Shown: one piece after another, positions 1 to 6,488 of the stretch
How the letters are laid out: every line of letters starts with the position of its first letter
How positions within the stretch are numbered: the first letter of the stretch is position 1
Source of the DNA: Actinomycetes bacterium
GTDB lineage: Bacteria; Actinomycetota; Acidimicrobiia; Acidimicrobiales; Palsa-688
Reading direction: 5' to 3'
NCBI GenBank assembly: GCA_021808425.1
Contig: JAKBBS010000109.1
Location: 1-11,270, forward strand
DNA length: 11,270 bases
Program-made: the position numbers and the translations under genes
The notes under the pieces: generated by a model
What the model saw: only the letters and a program-made list of their open reading frames with translations
Told to the model about the DNA's origin: nothing
Databases searched by the model: none

Positions 1-143
1 ACCGCCTGCGGGGTAGCGCGGTTGCCGATGATGTCTCGGGCCAGGCTTCCGGGCAGCATGTGAAGCAACAGGAAGGTGATGGTGACCACACCGAGGGTCA
101 CCACCACCGCCTGTCCCAATCTTCTGATTATGAACCCGATCAT
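1..143 (-). CDS. ABC transporter permease, DppB/OppB type (partial, N-terminus only)
   Basis: This is the first 47 codons of a membrane permease that continues past the left edge. It starts at an ATG (141-143) and begins MIGFIIRRLGQ. A basic N-terminus is followed by one long hydrophobic segment (about residues 10-30) ending in LLHMLPG. That pattern, RRL, then a first transmembrane helix, then LLPG, is typical of the BPD_transp_1 permeases of peptide/nickel ABC importers. The protein would form half of the inner-membrane channel that receives ligand from the binding protein. The gene starts 30 bp after the stop of the solute-binding lipoprotein, so the two almost certainly share a transcript. 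A GAGGG about 13 nt upstream is a poorly spaced Shine-Dalgarno candidate. A second permease and ATPases would be expected further left. The family call is fairly firm; the substrate is unknown. Confidence 0.8.
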   Translation of the reverse strand, partial: MIGFIIRRLGQAVVVTLGVVTITFLLLHMLPGSLARDIIGNRATPQA

Positions 144-173
144 GACCGGGATCCAGCCCTCAGATTGCCTTGC

Positions 174-2141
174 CTACTTCGTGAGATACCAGTTCTCGGG
201 TGTCATGTACCCGAACGCATTCGGCGTGTAGCCGCCGAGCTTGTTCGACACCATCGTCCCTGCGTCACCTTGATAGGTGCCGATCGACGTCGGGCCGTAC
301 ACGACGGGAAGGTGCGCCTCTGCGAACTGTGCGTAGGCGGTGATGGCGGCTTTTTCCTGGGATGCAGAGCCGTAGACGGTAGCCGAGATGAGGCTGTTCA
401 TCTGAGCGTTGTTGTAGTTGGAGTAGTTCGCCGAAGCGCCGTTTTGGAACAACTCCTCGCCGGTGGGCAGGAAGTCCGGCGCGTAGATCCAGCCGGCGCC
501 CCAGTTCTCCGCCGTCCACTTGCACGTGGGTTGCGTCGAGGTGCACTGGGTGGCAGTCGAGATCACCTGGTTGAAGGTGTGGGTGGTGAGGTTGATGGCG
601 ATACCAACCTTCGCCGCCTGCGCCTCCAAGTCGTTCATCTCACTGGCCAGCGTCGAAACCCCCGACTGGTAGTCGATGTTGAACGCGATCCCCTCGCCTT
701 GGGTGATGCCTGCGCCGCACTGGTTCGCCGCGGTGCCCGGGCTGGTACAGGTGGTCTGGCCGCCCGCCACGACCTTCCATCCGTGGCTGGTGAGCAGGCT
801 CGCAGCAGCTGTGGTCGAGAAGGCATAAGGGTTGGTGGTTGCGTTAAAGCTCGCCAGAGGGCTCGGAGGGCTTCCCGGGATCGGGCTGTACGTCGGGACT
901 GCCGTTTTGTTCAAGAAGGCGTCGATCCAGCCCTGCTGATCGACCAGGTGCTGGAGCGCCTGGCGGAAGTACAGCTGGCGGAAGATCGGCCCGACCGTCG
1001 GGTTGTTCAGGTTGAGCGGGAAATAGTTGAAGGAATAACTGGCAGCCTTGTTGTCAGTATATCCTTCGCCTGTGACCGTCGAGAGCTGCGGGGCGTACTG
1101 CGAAGGCAGGTTCGCGATGGTCAGTGCTGACGGTCCCCCGGAGCGGATCTGGTTGAACTCGGCGGTGTCAGCGGTGAAAGGAACCTCGACGAACTTCGAG
1201 ATCGTCGGCTTCGGTGAACCCGAGTAGCTCGTGTTGGGGACCATAGTGACCTGGCCGGTGGTCGTGATGCTCTGAAGCTGGAAGGGGCCGTCAACGACGC
1301 TCCAGATCGGCGAGCTGTTGTACCCGGCGACGTTCTTCGACTGGGCGTCGAGGAACTTGTAGACCGCCTCAGCGCCGGCCTTGGTGGAGTCGGCAAGCGA
1401 GGAGCTGACCGCCGTCGGGGCGGGCTGCGACAGTGAAGTGCGGTCCCAGGCGAGCGGCAGAGGCGTGATCTGCGACAACTCGTTGTAGAGGAACCACTCG
1501 GGGTTGTAAGCCTTGTTCAGTTGGAAAACTATTGTCTGTGGGTTCGGCGACGACATCGACACTACGTTGTCCGGGAAGTAGCCGGGCACGTAACCACAGT
1601 AGTTGCTGGCCGGGTTCGCTTTGTAGAGGTTCACCCACTCCTCAACGTTGTACGCCTGAACGGGTTCGCCGTTGGACCACTTCCAGTTGTTGAGCGTTAC
1701 CGTCACGGTCTTGTCGCCATTTGAGAAGACTGGCGCTTGGCCGATCGAGTAGTTGTAGTCGACCGTCGGCGAATAGTTGTTACCGAACCAATAAAGCGGC
1801 CGGTATAAAAGGGCGCTGAACTGGTCGATGTTGTTTGTGCCGCAGACCTGGGCGCTGGTCATCGGGAAGATGTAGTCCGGCTGCGCGCCGGGACCCTCCG
1901 TGAAGGTCACCGTACCCCCCGAGATCTTCGCGCCCGTGGGTGCTGTCGGGGTCGTGTAGCCGACGCCGGTGAGCGCCGCACCACCAGTAGTGGTAGCGCT
2001 GGAGCCTGAAGTCGTCGCCGACCCACCACTTGGCGTACTGGAACTTGTAGAGGATTTGGCGGAACTCCCGCAGGCTGCGGCAATAACCGCCACGCCTGCC
2101 AAGCCCACGCCCAACGAGAGTGTGCGGCGATTCTTGGTCAA
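174..2141 (-). CDS. ABC transporter substrate-binding lipoprotein, SBP_bac_5 family (peptide-type)
   Basis: This is a predicted extracellular lipoprotein of 655 aa that would capture an oligopeptide or similar ligand for the permease encoded next. I chose a TTG start at 2141: AAAGGAG lies 6 nt upstream and the protein then opens with a proper signal peptide (MTKNRRT, hydrophobic stretch, lipobox AAAC with Cys24). The same frame stays open upstream into secG, but that extension has no signal-peptide character. A Ser/Thr/Gly-rich linker (about residues 25-70) precedes the binding domain, which starts near GGTVTFTEGPG and includes LLYRPLYWFG and WKWSNGE, motifs typical of family 5 binding proteins. 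The mature chain has six cysteines besides Cys24, so disulfides are possible. It is rich in Ser, Thr, Asn, Gln and Tyr and very poor in charge (19 K, 5 R, 17 D, 19 E by my count). I infer acid exposure from this. The ligand cannot be read from sequence. Confidence 0.9.
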   Translation of the reverse strand: MTKNRRTLSLGVGLAGVAVIAAACGSSAKSSTSSSTPSGGSATTSGSSATTTGGAALTGVGYTTPTAPTGAKISGGTVTFTEGPGAQPDYIFPMTSAQVCGTNNIDQFSALLYRPLYWFGNNYSPTVDYNYSIGQAPVFSNGDKTVTVTLNNWKWSNGEPVQAYNVEEWVNLYKANPASNYCGYVPGYFPDNVVSMSSPNPQTIVFQLNKAYNPEWFLYNELSQITPLPLAWDRTSLSQPAPTAVSSSLADSTKAGAEAVYKFLDAQSKNVAGYNSSPIWSVVDGPFQLQSITTTGQVTMVPNTSYSGSPKPTISKFVEVPFTADTAEFNQIRSGGPSALTIANLPSQYAPQLSTVTGEGYTDNKAASYSFNYFPLNLNNPTVGPIFRQLYFRQALQHLVDQQGWIDAFLNKTAVPTYSPIPGSPPSPLASFNATTNPYAFSTTAAASLLTSHGWKVVAGGQTTCTSPGTAANQCGAGITQGEGIAFNIDYQSGVSTLASEMNDLEAQAAKVGIAINLTTHTFNQVISTATQCTSTQPTCKWTAENWGAGWIYAPDFLPTGEELFQNGASANYSNYNNAQMNSLISATVYGSASQEKAAITAYAQFAEAHLPVVYGPTSIGTYQGDAGTMVSNKLGGYTPNAFGYMTPENWYLTK

Positions 2142-2147
2142 GAGGTA

Positions 2148-2154
2148 CTCCTTT
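2148..2154 (-). promoter_or_regulatory. Ribosome binding site deciding the TTG start of the binding protein
   Basis: The mRNA reads AAAGGAG, then six nucleotides, then TTG. This is the best Shine-Dalgarno match in the window and supports the non-ATG start at 2141 over any longer reading. Confidence 0.75.
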
Positions 2155-2202
2155 ACTTTTCGGTACTTCAGCTTCTGAGTCTCGACGCAATCCGAGACGG
2201 CA

Positions 2203-2430
2203 CTACTGCAGGCGGATTGACAGGATGACCGTCGTGAAGAGGAAGGCGATAGCGCAGGCAACGGTTGCCCGGTCCAGGTTGCGCTCGGCGACTGTAGACC
2301 CGGCGGCAGCCTGGCCGAGGCCCCCTCCGAACATCTCCGAGAGGCCGCCGCCCTTACCACTGTGCAAAAGAACCATACCAATCAGGGCCAAGCACAGCGT
2401 TACCTGGATCACGACTACTACAACGGTCAT
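2203..2430 (-). CDS. secG: Preprotein translocase subunit SecG
   Basis: This is a 75-aa membrane protein, the small accessory subunit of the SecYEG channel that assists export of unfolded proteins. The ATG at 2430 has AGGAG seven nt upstream. Two hydrophobic segments (about residues 2-22 and 55-73) flank a cytoplasmic loop with the SecG signature HSGKGGGLSEMFGGG (23-37). Length and topology match bacterial SecG. A longer in-frame reading overlaps tpiA and is unlikely. The gene sits 91 bp after tpiA, the usual actinobacterial order, and 61 bp before the ABC binding protein. A hairpin (2448-2465) ends just ahead of its ribosome binding site. Confidence is high despite the short length because signature, topology and neighbours agree. 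Confidence 0.93.
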   Translation of the reverse strand: MTVVVVVIQVTLCLALIGMVLLHSGKGGGLSEMFGGGLGQAAAGSTVAERNLDRATVACAIAFLFTTVILSIRLQ

Positions 2431-2447
2431 ATCTGTTCTCCTACTCT

Positions 2448-2474
2448 GCCTACCCGACAGTAGGCTTAATTTTT
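2448..2474 (+). terminator. Hairpin plus T-run in the tpiA-secG gap (terminator-like on the plus strand)
   Basis: The inverted repeat GCCTAC (2448-2453) and GTAGGC (2460-2465) encloses a 6-nt loop and is followed on the plus strand by TTAATTTTT. Read on the plus strand this looks like a short intrinsic terminator, yet no plus-strand gene is seen here. Read on the minus strand, the A-rich run precedes the hairpin, which ends 5 nt before the secG Shine-Dalgarno. It could therefore block antisense transcription, or act as a 5' leader structure of secG, or be chance. Confidence 0.3.
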
Positions 2475-2521
2475 CCTTAACGCAAGCCGCGCGGTGCCGA
2501 TAGGCGGTCAGGCGAACGCTG

Positions 2522-3313
2522 TCAGCGAATGCCGGCCGCTTTTGAGATGATCTCGGCGAAGTCCACCGGGTCGAGGCTGGCCCCACCTACAAGGGCTCCG
2601 TCGATGTCCGGCTCCGCCATCAGCGCTTCGATGTTCGACGCTTTCACCGAGCCGCCGTACTGGACCCGAAGCGAGCCACCCGGGCCCTCACCGTAGTCGG
2701 CGACGACTGCGGCCCTTATGGCCCCGCAGACCGCCTGCGCGTCGTCCGTGCTCGCCGTTCGGCCGGTACCGATCGCCCAGATCGGCTCATAGGCGACGAC
2801 AGTCCGTGCGATCATCTCCGGGTCGATCAGGCGAAGTCCCGCCCGGAGCTGGGCGAGAACTGTCGCCTCGGTGAGCCCCGCCTCACGCTCGTCGAGCGTC
2901 TCTCCGACGCACATGATCGGCGTCATCGACGATGCGTGCACCGCCGCTACCTTCTTCGAGACCATCTCGTCGGTCTCGGCGAAAAGCTGGCGACGCTCGG
3001 AATGACCAACGATGACGAACGAAACGCTGAGCTTGGCAAGCATCGCTGCGCTGACCTCGCCGGTGAAGGCGCCGCTCTTCTCCCAGTGCACGTCCTGGGC
3101 GCCGAGCGATATCGGCAGGTCGTCGGCGTCTATCACCGTCTGAACGGATCGCAGCGCCGTGAAAGGGGGATGCAACGAGACGTCGACCTTTGCTGGATCG
3201 GACGCTCCGAGACCGTAGGAGAACTTCTGGACGATGTTGATCGCCTCGAGATGGCTGTAGTTCATCTTCCAGTTGCCCGAAATCAGCGGCTTGCGCCGCG
3301 ATCGGGTGGTCAA
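2522..3313 (-). CDS. tpiA: Triosephosphate isomerase
   Basis: This 263-aa cytoplasmic enzyme interconverts dihydroxyacetone phosphate and glyceraldehyde 3-phosphate in glycolysis and gluconeogenesis. The TIM-barrel signatures are intact: GNWKMN (13-18) with Asn14 and Lys16, IVGHSERR with the electrophile His104, AYEPIWAIGTG with the catalytic base Glu176, and the phosphate-binding motifs YGGSVK (219-224) and LVGGASL (241-247). The length is normal for bacteria. The start is TTG at 3313, forming a TTGA overlap with the pgk stop. No ATG or GTG lies nearby in frame, and the family N-terminus (RKPLISGNWKMN) fits this start. The Shine-Dalgarno is weak, so translation is probably coupled to pgk. 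It follows gap and pgk in pathway order. Confidence 0.97.
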   Translation of the reverse strand: MTTRSRRKPLISGNWKMNYSHLEAINIVQKFSYGLGASDPAKVDVSLHPPFTALRSVQTVIDADDLPISLGAQDVHWEKSGAFTGEVSAAMLAKLSVSFVIVGHSERRQLFAETDEMVSKKVAAVHASSMTPIMCVGETLDEREAGLTEATVLAQLRAGLRLIDPEMIARTVVAYEPIWAIGTGRTASTDDAQAVCGAIRAAVVADYGEGPGGSLRVQYGGSVKASNIEALMAEPDIDGALVGGASLDPVDFAEIISKAAGIR

Positions 3314-4461
3314 CGAAGCCCATCCCGTAAGGCCGCGATTCCGGGAAGGTCGCCGCGCTCGATGAACTCGAGTGACGCTCCCCCGCCCGTCGATACGTGG
3401 TCAAAGCGCTCGGCGAGACCGAACTTGGCAGCCGCGGCCGCGCTGTCGCCTCCGCCGACGACGCTGAACGCGCTGCTTGCGCTGATTGCCTCGGCGAGCG
3501 CCCTGGTACCGGCCTCGAAGCGGGGATCCTCGAAGACACCCATAGGCCCGTTCCACAGCACGGTTCGGGCCTCGGTCACCACGTCGGAGAACTCTGCCGC
3601 CGTCCCGGGTCCTATGTCTAGGCCGATCCAACCGTCAGGTATGTCCACGCCGATCTGGCGGGTATCCCCCGCCGGCTCGACGTCGGCCCCGAAAGTCCCG
3701 CCCGGACCGAGGACAGTCAGGTCGCTCGGCAGGCGGATGTCGTTGCCGGACTGGAGAAGGTTCCTGCAAGCGGTGACCTGATCAGCCTCGAAGAGGGAGC
3801 TGCCTATGCGGTGACCGGACGCCGCAAGGAACGTGAAGCACATCCCGCCACCGACGATAAGCGTGTCGACTTTGTCGAGCAGCGCCTCGATCACACCAAG
3901 CTTGTCGGACACCTTGGACCCTCCGAGGACTGCGACGAACGGTCGGGCCGCGCCGTGCAAAAGCCGGTCGAGTACCTCGACCTCACGCGCCATGATCCGC
4001 CCGGCGGCGCAGGGCAGCAGCCGCGGTGGGCCGACGACCGACGCGTGCGCCCTGTGGGCGGCGCCGAAAGCGTCGTTTACGAACAGGTCGAATCCGGCAC
4101 AAAGCTCATCGGCGAAGGTCAGGTCCCCCGCCTCCTCCCGTGCGTCGAAACGTAGGTTCTCGAGTACGTCGACACGGTCCGCGTCGACGCCGCGAGCGTC
4201 GAGGAGCCCCTTTAGGTGCCAGCGGATAGGCTCCATCGAGTACTTCGAGTCGGGACGGCCTTTTGGGCGCCCGAAATGCGACGCTGTCGCTACTCGCAAG
4301 GCTCCACGGTCGAGCAGCCACGTGATCGTCTCGACGCTCAAACGAATGCGGAGGTCGTCAGTGATAGCACCGGCGGCCATCGGCACGTTGTAGTCGGTCC
4401 GGACGAGGACACGCTTGCCTCCCGGTGAGGGGAGGTCCTCCAGCTGAGGAAGGCTGCTCAA
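3310..4461 (-). CDS. pgk: Phosphoglycerate kinase
   Basis: This enzyme transfers phosphate between 1,3-bisphosphoglycerate and ADP, the first ATP-yielding step of glycolysis. I take TTG at 4461 as the start, giving 383 aa, because it forms a TTGA overlap with the gap stop, as at the next junction. A 20-codon longer reading would run into gap. The N-terminal substrate domain has RTDYNVP (21-27), SHFGRPKG (61-68), ENLRF (101-105) and FGAAHRAHAS (132-141). The C-terminal nucleotide domain has GGSKVSDKLG (180-189), VLWNGPMGVFE (301-311), GGGDSA (336-341) and STGGGASLEF (357-366). All key regions are present. The chain is slightly shorter than the usual 390-400 aa, mainly through a compact N-terminus. 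The ribosome binding site is weak, consistent with translational coupling to gap. Confidence 0.96.
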   Translation of the reverse strand: MSSLPQLEDLPSPGGKRVLVRTDYNVPMAAGAITDDLRIRLSVETITWLLDRGALRVATASHFGRPKGRPDSKYSMEPIRWHLKGLLDARGVDADRVDVLENLRFDAREEAGDLTFADELCAGFDLFVNDAFGAAHRAHASVVGPPRLLPCAAGRIMAREVEVLDRLLHGAARPFVAVLGGSKVSDKLGVIEALLDKVDTLIVGGGMCFTFLAASGHRIGSSLFEADQVTACRNLLQSGNDIRLPSDLTVLGPGGTFGADVEPAGDTRQIGVDIPDGWIGLDIGPGTAAEFSDVVTEARTVLWNGPMGVFEDPRFEAGTRALAEAISASSAFSVVGGGDSAAAAAKFGLAERFDHVSTGGGASLEFIERGDLPGIAALRDGLR

Positions 4462-5489
4462 GGTCGGGGTGCCCCGCCGACGATCCGTGTCAGATCGACG
4501 AGGCGGTTCGAGTAACCCCATTCGTTGTCATACCAGCCGAACACCTTGACCATCGATCCCATGGCCATCGTGAGCGGCGCGTCGAAGGTGCACGAGGCCG
4601 GGCTTCCGACGATGTCTGATGACACGAGAGGCGCCTCGCTGTAGACGAGGACCCTCGACAGCGGGCCGGTGGCAGCGGCCGACTTGAACGCTTCGTTGAC
4701 CTCCGAGACAGTGACGTCACGGCGGAGGATTCCGGTGAAGTCGGTTATCGACCCGTCCACGACAGGCACCCGCAGCGAACTGCCGTCCAAGCGGCCTTTC
4801 ATCGACGACATCACCAGGCTCGTCGCTCTCGCCGCGCCGGTGGAAGACGGGACGATGTTGACCGGGGCGGAGCGGGCGCGGCGCAGGTCCTTGTGGGCGA
4901 GGTCGAGCAGGTTCTGGTCGTTCGTAAAGGCGTGAACCGTCGTCATCAGGCCCTTCTCGACCCCGAATGCGTCGTCTAGAACCTTGACCATCGGCACGAA
5001 ACAGTTGGTGGTACAGGACGCGTTCGAGACGATGACATGCTCGGCGGGGTTGAATGTGTCGTCGTTTACGCCGACCACGAAAGTCGCGTCGGCTCCGTTC
5101 GCCGGGGCGGAGATGACCACCCGGGGAGCTCCCGCGTCCAGGTGCGCCGCGGCCTTGTCCCTGTCGGTGAAGATCCCGGTGGACTCCACGACCACGTCAA
5201 CGCCCAGCTCGTCCCACGGTATCGCTTTCGGGTCGCGCTCGGCGAAGACCTTGAAGGAGTGACGCCCGACGCTGATCGAGCCGCCGTCGTGGCTCACCCG
5301 TTGACTTAGCGTCCCCTGAGTCGAGTCATATTGAAGGAGGTGCGCGTTGGTCTCCGTCGGGACTAGGTCGTTGACACCGACCACAACAAGCTCCGCAGCC
5401 CCGGAATCGGACTCGGCTTGGCTCAGGATCGAGCGTATGAAGTTCCTACCGATTCGTCCGAACCCGTTGATACCGACACGTATCGCCAT
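4458..5489 (-). CDS. gap: Glyceraldehyde-3-phosphate dehydrogenase, type I
   Basis: This 343-aa cytoplasmic enzyme oxidises and phosphorylates glyceraldehyde 3-phosphate to 1,3-bisphosphoglycerate, reducing NAD(P)+. The ATG at 5489 opens MAIRVGINGFGRIGRN, the standard Rossmann start. AAGGGAG lies 10 nt upstream. A longer open reading into the gap upstream is not needed. Catalytic Cys159 sits in SNASCTTNC and His186 in TVHAFTNDQ. The C-terminal YDNEWGYSNR motif (320-329) is intact. Asp41 in VNDL, which binds the adenosine ribose of NAD, is retained. The nearly invariant Pro of the PHKDLRRAR segment is Ala198 here (LDLAHKD), a position linked to NAD versus NADP choice. The stop overlaps the pgk start. 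The gene follows yvcK after 84 bp, where many actinobacteria carry whiA. Confidence 0.97.
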   Translation of the reverse strand: MAIRVGINGFGRIGRNFIRSILSQAESDSGAAELVVVGVNDLVPTETNAHLLQYDSTQGTLSQRVSHDGGSISVGRHSFKVFAERDPKAIPWDELGVDVVVESTGIFTDRDKAAAHLDAGAPRVVISAPANGADATFVVGVNDDTFNPAEHVIVSNASCTTNCFVPMVKVLDDAFGVEKGLMTTVHAFTNDQNLLDLAHKDLRRARSAPVNIVPSSTGAARATSLVMSSMKGRLDGSSLRVPVVDGSITDFTGILRRDVTVSEVNEAFKSAAATGPLSRVLVYSEAPLVSSDIVGSPASCTFDAPLTMAMGSMVKVFGWYDNEWGYSNRLVDLTRIVGGAPRP

Positions 5490-5520
5490 GACTGAGAGTC
5501 TCCCTTGATTGCCGTGACTT

Positions 5521-5559
5521 AGAAAAAAGCGAACCTGCTCTGGCCCTCGCGAACCGCGA
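5521..5559 (-). terminator. Overlapping hairpins with a T-run between yvcK and gap (possible terminator or attenuator)
   Basis: In mRNA sense, GCGAG (5550-5546) can pair with TTCGC (5533-5529, one G-U pair), with an inner CC/GG pair, followed at once by six T (5528-5523). An upstream hairpin, TCGCG-GTT-CGCGA (5559-5547), uses the same GCGA bases, so the two structures exclude each other. The heptamer GGTTCGC occurs twice, 20 nt apart. The stem is short, so this is only a candidate for partial termination between the rapZ-yvcK genes and the glycolytic block. Confidence 0.35.
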
Positions 5560-5573
5560 ATCCGCACGTCAGC

Positions 5574-6488
5574 CTACGCGAGCTGCGACAGCCATCGAGC
5601 AAGCTTGACCGGGTCGTGCCCGCCAACGCCAGCATCGGCGAGGTCCCTGCGTACGACTCTGGTTCCCTGAACCTCGAACTCGGTGTCAGGGACCCCGTGT
5701 ATCAGCATCACGTCGACGGGGACACCGTGGCCGAGGATCGCCGTCAGGTGGTCCACCTCGCGGTAGCCGGCCGTCTCGGGAGGCTGGGGGGCAAGATTGC
5801 AGACGTATACCCGTCCGCCTCGCCGCTCGGCCAGCGCTTCCCGGATAGCGCGGACGGTTGCGGCCGCGAGGACACTCGTGTAGAGCGATCCGGGTCCGAG
5901 CACCACCTGATCAGCCGACACGATGGCTTCCGGGACCGCCGGGGGCGTGGGTGCTTCCCCCGGCTTCACAGCGATCCTTCGAATCCCTCCAGCGGTCTGC
6001 GCGACAGCCAGCTGGCCGACCACGCGCTCACCGGCGATGTCCGCTTCGAGCTCCACTGGGACCGATGTCGCCGGAAACACTCGCCCTTTGGCCCCGACGA
6101 GCCGAGCCACCTGCTCGGCCGGTCCGCTCAGGTCCCCGTCAGGGCCTGTCAGGGCCGCCAACATGAGGTTTCCGAGAGCGTGGTTCTCGAGGGCCGTACC
6201 GGCAGGGAAGCGGTACTCGAGGGCTTCTGTCCAAGGATTGACCGGATCGGCCAACGCCGTGATACACCGGCGGAGATCCCCCGGGGCTGGTATGCCATTC
6301 GACTGTCGCAGCCGTCCGCTGGACCCGCCGTCATCAGCAACAGACACTACCGCTGTCACTTGTGTAGCGTAGCGTCGGAGCGCTCGGAGAGTAGTCGCAA
6401 GGCCATGGCCGCCGCCGAGCGCCACTGCAGACCTTGCGAGCGCTGAAGGTTCAACACCCGAAGTCTGCGCCTCAAATGCCTCAGACAT
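5574..6488 (-). CDS. yvcK: YvcK/GlmR-like gluconeogenesis factor (CofD-like family)
   Basis: This is a 304-aa cytoplasmic protein of the YvcK (GlmR) family. In Firmicutes these proteins bind UDP-sugars such as UDP-GlcNAc, influence carbon flow into cell-wall precursors, and are needed on gluconeogenic carbon sources. Visible family motifs are GGGHGL (25-30), SVADDGGSSGRLR (49-61), PGDLRR (69-74), HALGNL (103-108), GPGSLYTSV (198-206) and NLAPQPPETAGY (231-242). The length is close to the family norm. The ATG at 6488 follows the rapZ TGA with no gap and is in the same frame. Only weak Shine-Dalgarno candidates lie in the end of rapZ, so reinitiation is likely. The rapZ-yvcK order is standard; the usual third partner whiA is not downstream. 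Whether it regulates GlmS activity here, as in Bacillus, is inference. Confidence 0.93.
   Translation of the reverse strand: MSEAFEAQTSGVEPSALARSAVALGGGHGLATTLRALRRYATQVTAVVSVADDGGSSGRLRQSNGIPAPGDLRRCITALADPVNPWTEALEYRFPAGTALENHALGNLMLAALTGPDGDLSGPAEQVARLVGAKGRVFPATSVPVELEADIAGERVVGQLAVAQTAGGIRRIAVKPGEAPTPPAVPEAIVSADQVVLGPGSLYTSVLAAATVRAIREALAERRGGRVYVCNLAPQPPETAGYREVDHLTAILGHGVPVDVMLIHGVPDTEFEVQGTRVVRRDLADAGVGGHDPVKLARWLSQLA

Noticed and set aside
60..1130. A 356-codon open frame on the plus strand opposite the binding protein
   Set aside because: It lies wholly antisense to a well-supported gene, encodes an Arg/Val/Gly-rich sequence without family motifs, and is explained by GC-rich codon structure of the true gene. 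Similar antisense frames at 2936-3781, 5616-6446, 8187-9092 and 9226-10014 were dropped for the same reason.
2179..2198. Inverted repeat GTCTCG/CGAGAC after secG as a terminator
   Set aside because: The stem is only 6 bp with an 8-nt loop and no T-run follows in the direction of transcription.
2142..2381. 80-residue N-terminal extension of the binding protein
   Set aside because: The extension overlaps secG in another frame and would bury the signal peptide and lipobox. The TTG at 2141 has a strong ribosome binding site.
2443..2500. Possible sigma-70 promoter for secG (TTGCGT, 17 nt, TACTGT)
   Set aside because: Each hexamer matches the consensus at only about three of six positions and the -10 falls in the hairpin; too weak to list.
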